DNA of 64,000 bases from the NCBI RefSeq assembly GCF_029867415.1, contig NC_081183.1:192231563-192295562 (forward strand), given 5' to 3'. The position numbers were made by a program, and so were the translations under genes. Source of the stretch: Vicia villosa (Eukaryota > Streptophyta > Magnoliopsida > Fabales > Fabaceae). The notes below the pieces were generated by a model. It searched no databases and was not told the DNA's origin. It saw nothing but the letters and a program-made list of their open reading frames with translations. This document shows positions 43,556 to 55,468 of the stretch, piece after piece. How positions within the stretch are numbered: the stretch's first letter is position 1; each line of letters begins with the position of its first letter.

Positions 43556-45845
43556 CTTGGTGTAACACCCTTCTACAACCCCGTGGAATAACAAATAAAA
43601 TTCAGAGTAAAAAATGAAAAGGGTATTACAACTTCAAAATATTTAAAACATTAAGCCATGTCATGCCTTATGAGGAACTTCAAAACACATTATTCAGTAA
43701 TCGTATTAACACAGCGGAAAATAATTCAAAACTGAATAACATAAAACAACGGTATTCAACACCAAGAATTTACCGATTTAAAACCAACAAAACATCATTC
43801 TAACATAAGAATTAATCCACCAGACAATACTAAAATAAACGCCCCCCAGTGTTACAAGACCAGAGCATGACCCGACACAACCGACTAAACGAAGTAACTC
43901 TACGAGTTATCTTCACCAAGCACAAGCCGCTACTCCTTAATCTGAAAAATGTCAACAGTAAGGGTGAGACATATCACAATTAAACTATATTATAAGTTCA
44001 TAACGACAAAATATCATAAGCAGATTATTCACCGAATCATCACATGTATTTCAGATACACAACAGTTAATCAAAACACACAACCATTCATATCAAACACA
44101 TACGAATTATAACATTGGACAACTTCCATTCATGTTATAATTATACACAACAACCTAATGCAATGCAACTAAATGCATGTGGTACCAATCATGGGACAAA
44201 CCCATCTCACCGATCCACCGCCATAAAGATTCGGCTACTTCTCTCACTAATTCCACACAATGGGAATTAGCTACCGCTGTCCCACCACCATAAGGGATAC
44301 AGCCCACAACATGATTATGAAATACATGCATCAACCATAACATGCACATCATCAACATCCACCAAAGATTCATAATCATTCATCCATAACACACAAAGAA
44401 AACTCATATCACAACCATTTGATATTCACCACAACATAATACATTTAACACATAAATATATTATCACCACAACAATCACATAGCCTTTGTCAAATACAAA
44501 TGACATATTGCACACAAGACAATCAATGTCATCCTCAACAACCACCAAAAACAACATCTACATGTGATAACTTAAGCCTCATGTATACATACAATTACCA
44601 AAAACATATGCAATTAAGAATTATCTATACGATTCTGATATTTACGCACATCACCATAAGTCAACATATTGAATTATCCACCACTTATACAATATGCATT
44701 TATCACATAATAATCACAACAATGCATAGAATTTATCATTCATCAATCCCATGTATCACAATTAGCACATAGTACACAACACCAATACATATTGTTCTTA
44801 AATAACCTTATTCCATGACATACACATATACGATAACATGTCATTTTCATAACCACATAATAATTAAATCATCTTGTGCTAATCAATTTATTTTCATCAA
44901 AAAGAGCATTTCGTTAGCTTCGTAACGCTTCGAACGGCACCCAAAACGGACTTACGGATCAATAGTTATGAATTTTTAAAGTTTTGAAAAAAATACCAAC
45001 ACAGCGATGTAACGGGTTACATCATTCATGTAACCGGTTACATCAGTTCCAGTAGTGAAAATACCTCATTTTTCTTCGATGTAATCGGTTACCTCAACCA
45101 TGTAACCCGTTACATCACCCAAAAATTCCCAGAAAGTTGCGTTTTTCATCATTTTTCACATAGGTAACCGGTTACCTCAACCATGTAACCGGTTACATCA
45201 CTAAAGAAGTGTTAAAATCTGTATTTTTCTTCTGCTACGGGATTCTACCTTCAAACCCCCAAAAACCCATCTTTTACACACCAGAAAATCATTATAAGTC
45301 CTAATTCTTCAAGTTCAATACCAGCATTATATAATTACTCAAATACACACATCAATTCCATCCATTGAACATAAATCATACATCATTCACATCATCACAA
45401 ACACATCCAATTTGCCCTATAGATTCCAAAACCCCAAAATCTAACACACATTCAATTGAGATAAAAAACCTACATAATCAATCCCATCATCATTAAACTG
45501 ATAATATAGGCTAAAAGGATTAGTCACCCCTTACCTTAGCCAAGAACCTTGAATTCTTCTCTTCCTCCTCTTCTCCCCTTTCACGTTCCTTCTCTTTTCC
45601 TCTTTTGCTTCTCTTTTTTCCTTATTTTCACAATTTCTCTATTTTATAAAAAAAATAGGATAATTAGTTAGTAAGGCCTCTCCATTGGCACCTCCCATTT
45701 TACTAACTACGTCACGGCCCAATAACAATAATTCTCATAATTCTTCCAAAAATCCAATTTTAATTACTAAATAATCAAATAATTTCCAAATAATTAATTT
45801 AAGTTAATTAAATTAATTTATGAAATTACGGGGTGTTACACTTGG
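43556..45845. mobile_element. Solo LTR (2280 bp) with 5 bp target duplication CTTGG
   Basis: LTR 43561-45840 starts TGTAACACCC and ends GGGTGTTACA, a perfect 10 bp inverted terminal match with TG...CA ends. CTTGG lies immediately on both sides (43556-43560, 45841-45845). There is no internal retroelement coding, so it is a product of LTR-LTR recombination. Ends of this type are common in plant Ty3/gypsy LTRs; the lineage cannot be proven here. Inside, a CA-rich segment (44000-44800) precedes a palindrome cluster at 45006-45198. Confidence 0.9.
45006..45198. repeat. Six palindromes of TGTAACCGGTTACA type in the solo LTR
   Basis: Positions 45006-45023, 45028-45043, 45078-45095, 45100-45115, 45162-45177 and 45183-45198. 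Two are perfect ATGTAACCGGTTACAT, one is perfect AGGTAACCGGTTACCT, and the others differ at one or two bases. Spacers are unrelated to each other except for a shared TCAACC between the last pairs. Confidence 0.88.
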
Positions 45846-46289
45846 TAGCAAGTCTATAGGCAGTCGTGTGTTAAGACTGTGGTGAGCCTTGTCTATAGGT
45901 AGTCGTGTGTTAAGACTGTAGTGAACCTTGTGCTCTTTAGGGTGTAGGGAATGTGTATCACTTGGGGATTGAGCGTTGATCTTGTACTTTATTAACATTT
46001 AATATGATAATTATATGTATGATACACCAGTTACCTAGTTCTTTATAAAAATGGCGATTAAATATAGACATGGCAAAAAAAAAATATGTACTTGTAGATA
46101 TCCGCGGATAAACCCCATCGCAAATACAAGTTGGATAGCTTAATGGGTATTCACGGATAAAATAAACTGGTATTTAATTACTCGTTTCCTTACCGACACA
46201 AATATCATTTTGATGGTACTCGTACTCGCAAATATATGTATCTGTTAATAATTAACAAAATTACTTAAATATTAATTTTTTAATCTACA

Positions 46290-46328
<39 letters not shown>

Positions 46329-46806
46329 TTCTTAAATACGAAACTATAATTATTATTATAAATATAAAACTTTTATTATTTTGCTGAATATGAAATTTTT
46401 ATTATTTTGCTGAATATGAAATTTTTATTATTTTGTTGAATATATTAAAATTATTTGATAAAAGATAAAATAAATTAATGTGATTATTTCATGTTATTAT
46501 TATATGTTAAATTTGAAACTATTTTTTTATATTTTAAAATGAATAATAAAATTTTGTTAATTATATAATATTTTATAAAAAATAATTAAATAATAATATT
46601 CATGAATATCCATAAATACATGTAAGTATTTTAGAATTCAAGGATATCCGTTTGACAAATACTCGCACATGTATGAAACGGATACGGGTATCATATTTGC
46701 TCAACGTGACAAATACAAGCAACTATTTTCTTGCTCATGAGTATTCATTGTCCTCTCTAATTGAGTACCACAACATTTTTTATACAGAAATATTTTAATA
46801 TTTAAA
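45846..46806. other. AT-rich DNA with direct repeat and ATT microsatellite
   Basis: A direct repeat of GTCTATAGGYAGTCGTGTGT occurs at 45851 and 45892. (ATT)n at about 46290-46328. 46085-46720 carries GATATCCGCGGATAAA and CGGATACGGGTATC words like those of a dispersed repeat also suggested near 61970-62050. No gene. Confidence 0.5.
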
Positions 46807-47049
46807 TCTAATTGGGTGAAATGGGATAATGTGTGCAAACCAATAAATAAAGGAGGCTTAGGTATAAGAGATGTAGGAGAAATGAATAAAGTTCTTCTCT
46901 TTAAATGGAAACTGAGGAGTTTAAAGGAGGACAAAGCAATTTGGAGTAGATTATTGGCCTTAAGGTATCAAAATCCGAAGCTCAAGGTGCAAACTTCGAA
47001 TGGGGAATTGATTAATCGAGATGATTTAATTTGGGAGGGATGTTATCCT
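46807..47049 (+). pseudogene. LINE reverse transcriptase remnant, 5' part
   Basis: KWDNVCKPINKGGLGIRDVG followed by LFKWKLRSL and WSRLLALRYQ is the conserved end of plant L1-type reverse transcriptase, just before the zf-RVT region. It lacks all of the endonuclease and RT core, so it is a 5'-truncated insertion. It is cut at 47049 by the copia element and resumes at 56681. Confidence 0.8.
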
Positions 47050-48256
47050 TGAAGGATAGAAAAACACTTAGAAAGGGGGGGTTTGAATAAGTGTAGCTTT
47101 AAAAACTTGACAGATAAAAATAAATTGCACAATTATTTTTATCCTGGTTCGTTGTTAACTAAACTACTCCAGTCCACCCCCGCAGAGATGATTTACCTCA
47201 ACTGAGGATTTAATCCACTAATCGCACAGATTACAATGGTTCTCCACTTAGTCAGCAACTAAGTCTTCCAGAGTCTTCTGATCACACACTGATCACTCCA
47301 GGAACAACTGCTTAGATACCCTCTAAGACTTTTCTAGAGTCTTCTGATCCACACGATCACTCTAGTTACAACCTGCTTAGATAACCTCTAAGACTTCCTA
47401 GAGTATACTGATCCACACGATCACTCTAGTTCCTTACAACTTAATGTAATCAATTCTAAGAGTATTACAAATGCTTCTTAAAAGCTATAATCACAAACTG
47501 TGATATTTCTCTTAACGTTTAAGCTTAATCTCACTAATATATTACAACAGCAATGTAGTGAGCTTTGATGAAGATGAAGATTCTGAGCTTTGAATAGAAC
47601 AGAGTTTCAGCAAGTTTATATGAGTTGTTTTGTGTAGAATCGTTAACCTTGCTTCTCATCAGAACTTCATATTTATAGGCGTTGGAGAAGATGACCGTTG
47701 AGTGCATTTAATGCTTTGCGTGTTCCGTACAGCATCGCATTTAATGTTATATGCTTTTGTCAACTACCTCGAGCCTTGTTCACGCTGTGTCTACTGACGT
47801 TGCCTATACTAGCTTTTAACGTTCCTTTTGTCAGTCAGCGTAGCTTGCCACTTGTACTTCCTTCTAATCTGATGTTTGTGAATACAACGTTTGAATATTA
47901 TCAGAGTCAAACAGCTTGGTGCAAAGCATCTTCTGATCTTCTGACCTTGAAGTGCTTCTGAGCGTGATACCATCAGAACTTCAGTGCTTCTGATCTCATG
48001 TTCTTCTGATGCTTCCATAGACCCATGTTCTGATTCTGCTTCGACCATCTTCTGATGTCTTGCCAGACCATGTTCTGATGTTGCATGCTGAACCCTTTGA
48101 GACAAAGCTTCTGAGCGCTGAATTATGCATACTCTTTATATATTTCCTGAAAAGGAAATTGCATTGGATTAGAGTACCATATTATCTTAAGCAAAATTCA
48201 TATTATTGTTATCATCAAAACTAAGATAATTGATCAGAACAAATCTTGTTCTAACA
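47050..48256 (-). repeat. 3' LTR of the copia element
   Basis: Left-hand LTR on the window, TGAAGGATAG...TTCTAACA as written on +. It is the same length as the right LTR, with five substitutions by eye (near 47131, 47229, 47322, 47809 and 47900). A TTTATATA-like box and many TTCTGA words are present. Confidence 0.95.
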
Positions 48257-48275
48257 ATCTCCCCCTTTTTGATGA
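48257..48275 (-). promoter_or_regulatory. Polypurine tract of the copia element
   Basis: On the minus strand AAAAAGGGGGAGAT abuts the TGTTAGAAC start of the 3' LTR. A clear plus-strand primer. A near copy of the GGGGGAGAT word recurs three times at 48370-48420. Confidence 0.85.
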
Positions 48276-48489
48276 TGACAAAAACATATATAAATGATAT
48301 GAATTTGCGATCAGAAAGAGCAGACGGCAAAAGACAAATTACACAGCTATAGCATAAGCATATGAATATGTCTCCCCCTGAGATTAACAATCTCCCCCTG
48401 AGATAAATAATCTCCCCCTGAAATAAATACAAGAAGAATTTTAATAAAAGACTTCCCTGATTATTTCGGTAGAGACGATCACATAAGCT

Positions 48490-48840
48490 TCTGTCTTCAG
48501 AGAATTCATAGCTTCTGACTTCTGCTTCCATTGGACAGCTTCAGAACTAGAATTTCTTTAGATCCTTAGAATACTCACAGCTTCTGATTCCTGCTTCCAT
48601 CTAGGACAGCTTCAGAACTTGAATTTCTTTGATCTTCAGAACATTCACAGCTTCTGATTTCTGCTTCCATTTAGGACAGCTTCAGAACTTGAATTTCTTT
48701 GATCTTCAGAACATTCACAGCTTCTGATTTCTGCTTCCATTTAGGACAGCTTCAGAACTTGAGTTTTCTGGATCTTTAGAACAATCACAGCTTCTGATTT
48801 CTGCTTCCCTCGGATAGCTTCAGAGCTTGAATTTCTACCA
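48490..48840 (-). repeat. About 67 bp tandem repeats in copia 3' untranslated region
   Basis: Four to five head-to-tail units of ACAGCTTCTGATTYCTGCTT / CCATNTAGGACAGCTTCAGA / ACTTGAATTTCTTTGATCTT (written on +). The middle two are nearly identical. They lie between the accessory ORF and the 3' LTR. Confidence 0.85.
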
Positions 48841-49586
48841 ACCTCACTTCATGCTAGATTTGTATCAGAACATTGTTGAATGTACCAGAGCATCATCAGA
48901 GCATCTCTACATCCTGAAATGTTACAGAGCAAAAACTAAACGACAAAAGTCAGCATGAACGAGTCAGAACATAAAATGTATATTAGAACACATGATATGT
49001 ATCAGAGCCATATAGGCTAAAATAATGTTATCAGAGCAAATAGAATTTTGTCAGAGCAAATAGACAAATATGGATCAAATTCTATTATCAGTGCTTCTGA
49101 TTCATTCTTCTTTCTTGCTTCTGATTTCTGAAGCTTGACAGCACTCAGCTTGCTTCAGTTTCCAGGAGCTTATTCTTTTTACAGAATAACACTTCTTATG
49201 GTTTTGCTTCTTGTGTTTGCTTTGAAGATTCTCTTCACTTCTTTATACCTGCAAAACACTTAAACCATATAGAACTTGCAGTTCTTGTTAGTAAATGCGT
49301 GGGAGCTTTACCCAGCAACTGATAGATTAATCAAATCATTTATCATTTATCTTCTCCCCCTTTTTGTCATAACATCAAAAAGAATATTTCAAAAGATTCA
49401 GATGAATAAAACAACAAATAAAATCACTGGAATGTAAAAACAAAGAAACTTTTCATTGATAATCAAAAGATATTACAAAAGGTTCCTATGTTTAACAAGC
49501 AGATGCAACAAGGAAAGAAAACTACTAAGACCAAAGACTAAGACCCTAGCTAAGACAAAATCTGCGCCAGCATGTCTTGAACCCTG

Positions 49587-49985
49587 TCATAATTTACTGC
49601 TTCTTGGGCTTCCAGGCGAGGGGTCAGGGAGACTTGATTCTGATGCAGATCTTCCACAATCTTTATCAGAAACAACATTCTCAGCGGGTGAAGATGAAGA
49701 GATTTCTTTGGAATGGGTTGAGGGAGAGGAAAGGTTAGATGAGGAGGAAGTTGAGTCTTGAAGGTAAAAAGATGAGGAAGAAGATGGAGATGATGGAGGG
49801 CTTTCACCAGGGGGTTGAAACACACGTCTAGAATAGTTTCCAGACAACTTTGCTTCGAATGGATTCACCTTGAGAGGGTCATAGGTGATCTTTATCTTTT
49901 TGGGTTTAGACGAAGATGTTTCAACAGCTTTTCTCTTTTTGTTTTGATCATTTTCATGGTTTCCTGGGCTTGATGAAGAGTTCAT
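49587..49985 (-). CDS. Accessory (env-like position) ORF of the copia element, 132 aa
   Basis: Located between pol and 3' LTR, where SIRE/Maximus elements carry an additional, envelope-like frame. The protein has a basic nuclear-type motif (NKKRK, KPKKIKI), YDPLKVNPFEAKLSG and a long Ser/Pro-rich tail. I see no membrane segment, so an envelope role cannot be claimed; it is far shorter than complete frames of this kind. Probably a truncated relic, though the frame itself is open. Confidence 0.55.
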   Translation of the reverse strand: MNSSSSPGNHENDQNKKRKAVETSSSKPKKIKITYDPLKVNPFEAKLSGNYSRRVFQPPGESPPSSPSSSSSFYLQDSTSSSSNLSSPSTHSKEISSSSPAENVVSDKDCGRSASESSLPDPSPGSPRSSKL

Positions 49986-50442
49986 GATGGATTTGCAGAT
50001 AATGAACAGCTAGAGTTTGATATGAATGCAAAAAGATAGAGAAGGAAAACAAAGACAGAGTGTAATAGAGAAAATATAGGAGGGAAGGAGAAGCGTTTGG
50101 AGAGTATTTAAAAGAAAATAAAATGAAACAAATGAGGATAGCATTTAATGTTACGTGACATGAGGAGAGATAATAAAGACAAATGAGGTGACTAGCACAG
50201 TTACCTATGGTCGGCGTCCCTTCAACTGCACGCGCGCTTATCCATGAACAGTAACGACGGGTTTACCATCCCGAGATAAAACGTTACAGCTGTTTTGCTT
50301 TAAAAGAGGTTCTGAATCAACTTAGACAATGAAACGTTAGTAATAACCGAATCATAATTTCTAAAAGATTTCAATCAGAACTTCTGAAAAAAAATCCACA
50401 TTTATTTCAGAAGATACTCATACGTAAGAACTTCTCATCTTC

Positions 50443-53400
50443 TCATTCTGGGCATAAATCCATACTGATATTCTTCAGAATGAACTTAAACCTATCTTCA
50501 GCCAGGGGTTTTGTAAAGATATCAGCCCATTGATGGTCTGTATCAACAAAGTTTAAAGATATAACACCCTTCTGAACATAGTCTCTTATGAAATGATGTT
50601 TAATCTCAATATGTTTAGCCTTTGAATGAAGAATAGGATTCTTAGATAAACATATAGCAGAAGTATTGTCACAGAATATAGGAATGTTACTCTCATATAT
50701 CTGATAATCTTCTAACTGACTCTTCATCCAGAGCATCTGTGTACTGCAACCAGCAGCAGCGACATATTCTGCTTCTGTTGTTGATAGAGCAATAGTTGCT
50801 TGCTTCTTGCTATACCAGGAGATCAAGTGACTTCCAAGAAATTGGCAACTTCCTGAAGTACTCTTTCTTTCAATTCTGTCTCCAGCATAGTCAGCATCGC
50901 AGAATCCTACTAAGTTGTATTCTTTAGATTTTCTGTAAACTAAGCCAACATTAGTAGTACCTTTCAGATACCTTAGAATTCTCTTAACAGCAGTTAAATG
51001 AGATTCTCTAGGATCTGATTGGAATCTAGCACACAAACAAACACTGAACAGAATGTCAGGTCTAGAAGCAGTCAAATATAGAAGAGATCCAATCATACCT
51101 CTGTATAACTTCTGATCTACCTTCTTACTTACCTCATCCTTACCTAGGATGCATGTTGGATGCATAGGAGTTTTGGCTTCTTTGCAGTCTAGAAGGTTAA
51201 ACTTCTTCAGAAGTTCCTTCACATACTTGGTTTGGTGAACATACGTTCCTTCTGATGTTTGATTTATTTGTATTCCAAGGAAATACTTGAGTTCTCCCAT
51301 CATGCTCATTTCAAACTCAGCCTGCATAGACTCAGCAAACTCCTTTCCAAGTGTAGCATTAGATGTTCCAAAAATAATATCATCTACATATATTTGACAA
51401 ATTAAAATATCCCTTTTAAAGGTTTTACAAAAGAGAGTAGTGTCCACTTTTCCTCTAGTGAAACCATTGTCCAGAAGGAAAGAACTTAAGCGTTCATACC
51501 AAGCTCTGGGAGCTTGTTTCAATCCATACAACGATTTCTTTAGTTTAAAAAACATGATTAGGAGACATAGAGTCTTCAAAACCAGGAGGTTGATGGACAT
51601 AAACTTCTTCATCTATATAACCATTTAGGAAGGCACTTTTAACATCCATCTGATAGAGAGTGATGTTGTGTTGAGTGGCAAATGAAATTAATAGACGAAT
51701 AGATTCTAACCTGGCCACTGGTGCAAAGGTTTCTGTATAGTCAATCCCTTCTTGCTGACTATAACCCTGAGCCACCAGTCTGGCTTTGTTCCTTACCACT
51801 TCACCTTTCTCACTGAGCTTGTTTCTGAAGACCCATTTTGTACCGATTATATTGAATCCATCTGGTCTAGGAACAAGATCCCAAACATCATTCCTTGTAA
51901 ACTGATTCAGTTCTTCTTGCATAGCAATTATCCAATCTGGATCTTCTAGAGCATGATCAACAGAAGTTGGCTCGATCAAAGATACAAGACCTAATTGACA
52001 ATCTGCATTGTTCTTAAGGAATGCTCTTGTTCTGATTGGATCATCCTTCTTTCCAAGAATGACATCTTCTGAATGACCAGAGATGAGTCTGGATGATCTT
52101 CTGACAGATGGTTCTTCAGAAATGCTTAGATTCTCTAGAGAAGCTGATACTTGATCTTCAGATTCTTTGCTTCTGAGAAGCCCTGCTTCTGATGCGTTGC
52201 TTCTTGGCTCAACAACTTCTGATATATCAATATCACAATCTGTAAAATTATCAAACTGCTTTGGTTTTTCAGAACCAAGCTTATCATCAAACCTGATATT
52301 GATTGATTCTTCCACAACCAATGTTTCAGTATTGTATACTCTGTAGCCTTTTGAGCGTTCAGAATATCCAAGAAGGAAACATTTTTGTGCTTTGGAATCA
52401 AACTTACCAAGATGATCTTTAGTGTTCAGAATAAAGCATACACATCCAAAAGGATGGAAATATGAAATGTTGGGCTTTTTATTCTTCCACAATTCATAAG
52501 GAGTCTTATTTAGAATAGGTCTGATAGAGATTCTATTCTGAATATAGCATGCAGTGTTTATTGCTTCTGCCCAGAAATGCTTAGCCATATTGGTTTCATT
52601 GATCATGGTTCTGGCCATTTCTTGCAGAGTCCTATTCTTTCGTTCTACAACTCCATTTTGTTGTGGAGTTCTAGGACAAGAGAAATCATGGGCAATACCA
52701 TTTTCTTTGAAGAATTCTTCAAAGGATCTGTTCTCAAATTCACCACCATGATCACTTCTGACCTTTATGATTTTACACTCTTTTTCAGATTGAATCTGAA
52801 TGCAGAAATCAAAGAACACTGAATGAGACTCATCCTTGTGTTTCAAGAATTTTACCCATGTCCAGCGGCTATAATCATCTACGATGACTAATCCATATTT
52901 CTTCCCTCTGACAGATGCTGTTTTGACTGGGCCAAACAGATCAATGTGCAAGAGTTCTAATGGCCTTGAGGTAGAAACAACATTCTTGGACTTGAATGCA
53001 GGTTTGGAGAACTTGCCCTTCTGACATGCTTCACAAAGAGCATCTGATTTGAATTTCAGATTAGGGAGTCCTCTGACAAGATCCAGTTTGTTAATCTGAG
53101 AAATCTTTCTCAAACTAGCATGACCTAATCTTCTGTGCCAGACCCACTGCTCTTCAGAAACAGACATAAGACAAGTCACCTTCTGACTCATAAGATCTTG
53201 CAGATCTGTCTTATAAATGTTGTTCTTCCTCTTGCCTGTAAATAGGATTGAGCCATCCTTTTGATTTACAGCCTTGCAAGACTTTTGATTAAAGATTATA
53301 TCATAACCATTGTCACTCAATTGACTGATAGATAAGAGGTTATGTGTTAATCCTTCTACAAGAAGTACATTAGAAATGGAAGGAGAGTTACCAGACTTTA

Positions 53401-53578
53401 TAGTTCCAGAGCCAATTATCTTGCCCTTCTGATCTCCTCCAAACTTGACTTCTCCTCCAGACTTAAGCACCAGGTCTTGGAACATAGACCTTCTTCCTGT
53501 CATGTGTCGTGAGCATCCAGAGTCCAGGTACCACGACATGTTGTGCTTTGTCCTTTTTGCAGCCAAGGATATCTGCAA
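50443..53578 (-). pseudogene. Copia pol: protease, integrase, RT, RNase H, frameshifted
   Basis: The first segment (53578-51545) has protease LDSGCSRHMTG, the integrase zinc region (WHRRLGHASLRKI...CEACQKGK), catalytic core contexts HIDLFGPV, RSDHGGEF and QNGVVERKN, then RT start (FAPVARLESIRLL, MDVKSAFLNG). The second segment (51612-50443) has LKKSLYGLKQAPRAW, the catalytic IYVDDIIFG, then RNase H with CDADYAGD, STTEAEYVAAA and HIEIKHHFIRD. The frames meet at an A6 run on + (51547-51552); a five-base run would restore a single frame, so a one-base insertion is the likely lesion. Catalytic motifs are otherwise kept. Confidence 0.92.
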
Positions 53579-54146
53579 TAGGAATAATCTTATCCTTAGG
53601 TACCCACATCTTCTTGGGTCCTTTCTTGTTAGATTTTCTTAAGTTCTGATTGAACTTGGATTTAACATTGTAAGCAATAGGAGGAACAACATGATAATTT
53701 TTAATGTGAGTTTCATGATATTTTCTAGGTTGTGTCACATGCTTTTTGGTGTGTGTTATGTGAAAACTTTGAGCATGTGAAGTGTGCCTAATATCATGGG
53801 AGTGGTCATACTTGAACTGATCATACAATGGCTTGTATGTGAATTTCATTTCATCAACAGGTTCAAGTTTGTATGGGGTTTCACCCTCAAAACCAATGCC
53901 GACTCTTTTGTTTCCAGACACAGCATATATCATAGAAGCTAGCTGACTTCTGCCAATACTTCTAGATAAGAACTTCCTGAAACTTAAATCATATTCTTTC
54001 AGAATATGGTTTAGACTAGGAGTGGATTTTTCTGAATCAGAAGGAGATCCAACATTATTGGATAATTTTAAAAGTTTTTCTTTTAATTCAGAATTTTCCA
54101 ACTCAAGCTTCTTTGTTTCAAATTCAAATAGCTTTTTCAGCTTTTT
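53463..54146 (-). pseudogene. Gag-pol junction region of the copia element, after an in-frame stop
   Basis: Same frame as gag, separated from it only by TAG at 54147-54149, and containing KKLKKLFEFETKKLELE, LSFRKFLSRSIGRSQLAS, a His/Thr-rich stretch and PKKMWVPKDK. It leaves the pol frame near 53550-53600, where the protease starts in another frame. It is the linker between Gag and protease; the stop plus frameshift would block Pol from this copy. Confidence 0.75.
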
Positions 54147-55382
54147 CTATTTGAGACTAATCTGAGACTTGAATTCCAGAAGTTCTGTTAGACCGGAAAC
54201 TAACTCATCTCTAGTAAGTTCAGAAAATACCTCTTCAGAATCTGATTCTGATGTAGATTCTGATCCGTCATCTTCTGTCGCCATCAGCGCACAGTTAGCC
54301 TGCTCATCTTCAGAGTCTGAATCATCTTCTGACTCATCCCAGGTTGCCATAAGACCTTTCTTCTTATGAAACTTCTTCTTGGGATTTTCCTTCTGAAGTT
54401 TTGGACATTCATTCTTGAAGTGTCCAGGCTCATTGCATTCATAGCACATGACCTTCTTCTTGTCAAATCTTCTGTCATCAGAAGAATCTCCACGTTCAAA
54501 TTTCTTTGAACTTCTGACGCCTCTGAACTTCCTTTGCTTGTTCTTCCAGAGTTGATTTAGCCTTCTGGAGATCAAGGAAAGTTCATTTTCTTCTTCAGAT
54601 TCTGATTCTTCAGGATCTTCTTCTCTAGCCTGAAAAGCGTTAGTGCATTTCTTGATATTGGATTTTAATGCAATAGACTTACCTTTCTTTTGAGGCTCAT
54701 TTGCGTCCAGCTCTATTTCATGGCTTCTCAAGGCACTGATAAGCTCTTCCAGAGAAACTTCATTCAGATTCTTTGCAATCTTGAATGCAGTCACCATAGG
54801 ACCCCATCTTCTGGGTAAGCTTCTGATGATCTTCTTTACGTGATCAGCCTTGGTGTATCCCTTGTCAAGAACTCTCAATCCAGCAGTAAGAGTTTGAAAT
54901 CTTGAAAACATCTTTTCAATGTCTTCATCATCCTCCATCTTGAAGGCTTCATACTTCTGGATTAAAGCGAGAGCTTTAGTCTCCTTGACTTGAGCATTTC
55001 CTTCATGAGTCATTTTCAAGGACTCATATATGTCATAGGCCGTTTCCCTGTTAGATATCTTCTCATACTCAGCATGAGAGATAGCATTCAGCAAAACAGT
55101 TCTGCATTTATGATGATTCCTGAAAAGCTTCTTCTGATCATCATTCATTTCTTGCCTTGTCAGCTTTACGCCACTGGCATTTACTGGATGTTTGTAACCA
55201 TCCATCAGAAGATCCCATAGATCACCATCTAGACCAAGAAAGTAACTTTCCAGTTTATCTTTCCAGTATTCAAAGTTTTCACCATCAAATACCGGCGGTC
55301 TAGTATAACCATTGTTACCGTTGTGTTGCTCAGCAGAGCCAGATGTAGATGCAGGTGTAGACTTTGCAGTTTCATCAGCCAT
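54147..55382 (-). CDS. Copia Gag polyprotein (411 aa to the in-frame TAG)
   Basis: UBN2-type Gag core at about residues 30-240 (GENFEYWKDKLESYFLGLD, WDLLMDGYK, AYDIYESLKMTHEGN, KIIRSLPRRWGPMVTAFK). A zinc knuckle of CX2CX4HX4C type is at 313-326 (C313, C316, H321, C326), followed by an acidic Ser/Glu/Asp-rich tail. It packages element RNA into particles. It starts with ATG at 55382, 86 bases after the LTR. It ends at TAG (54147-54149), after which the frame continues; complete, functional Gag is plausible. Confidence 0.92.
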   Translation of the reverse strand: MADETAKSTPASTSGSAEQHNGNNGYTRPPVFDGENFEYWKDKLESYFLGLDGDLWDLLMDGYKHPVNASGVKLTRQEMNDDQKKLFRNHHKCRTVLLNAISHAEYEKISNRETAYDIYESLKMTHEGNAQVKETKALALIQKYEAFKMEDDEDIEKMFSRFQTLTAGLRVLDKGYTKADHVKKIIRSLPRRWGPMVTAFKIAKNLNEVSLEELISALRSHEIELDANEPQKKGKSIALKSNIKKCTNAFQAREEDPEESESEEENELSLISRRLNQLWKNKQRKFRGVRSSKKFERGDSSDDRRFDKKKVMCYECNEPGHFKNECPKLQKENPKKKFHKKKGLMATWDESEDDSDSEDEQANCALMATEDDGSESTSESDSEEVFSELTRDELVSGLTELLEFKSQISLK

Positions 55383-55451
55383 CTTTTACTGAAGCGTTTT
55401 TCTCTTCCTGAATCTTTTCTAAACACGGTTAAGTGCTTGCACCTTAGAACC

Positions 55452-55466
55452 GGCGCTCTGATGCCA
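55452..55466 (-). promoter_or_regulatory. Primer binding site (initiator Met tRNA type) of the copia element
   Basis: On the minus strand TGGCATCAGAGC lies two bases inside the 5' LTR. It differs at one base from the TGGTATCAGAGC that is complementary to plant initiator tRNA-Met, the normal primer of copia elements. Confidence 0.88.
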
Positions 55467-55468
55467 AT

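Noticed and set aside
49456..49761. Plus-strand ORF in the copia element
   Set aside because: Antisense shadow of the Ser/Pro-rich accessory ORF at 49587-49985.
54147..54149. Programmed stop-codon readthrough in the copia element
   Set aside because: The stop is TAG followed by AAAAAG, not the CARYYA-type context known for SIRE1, and it lies within Gag-linker coding; a nonsense mutation is simpler.
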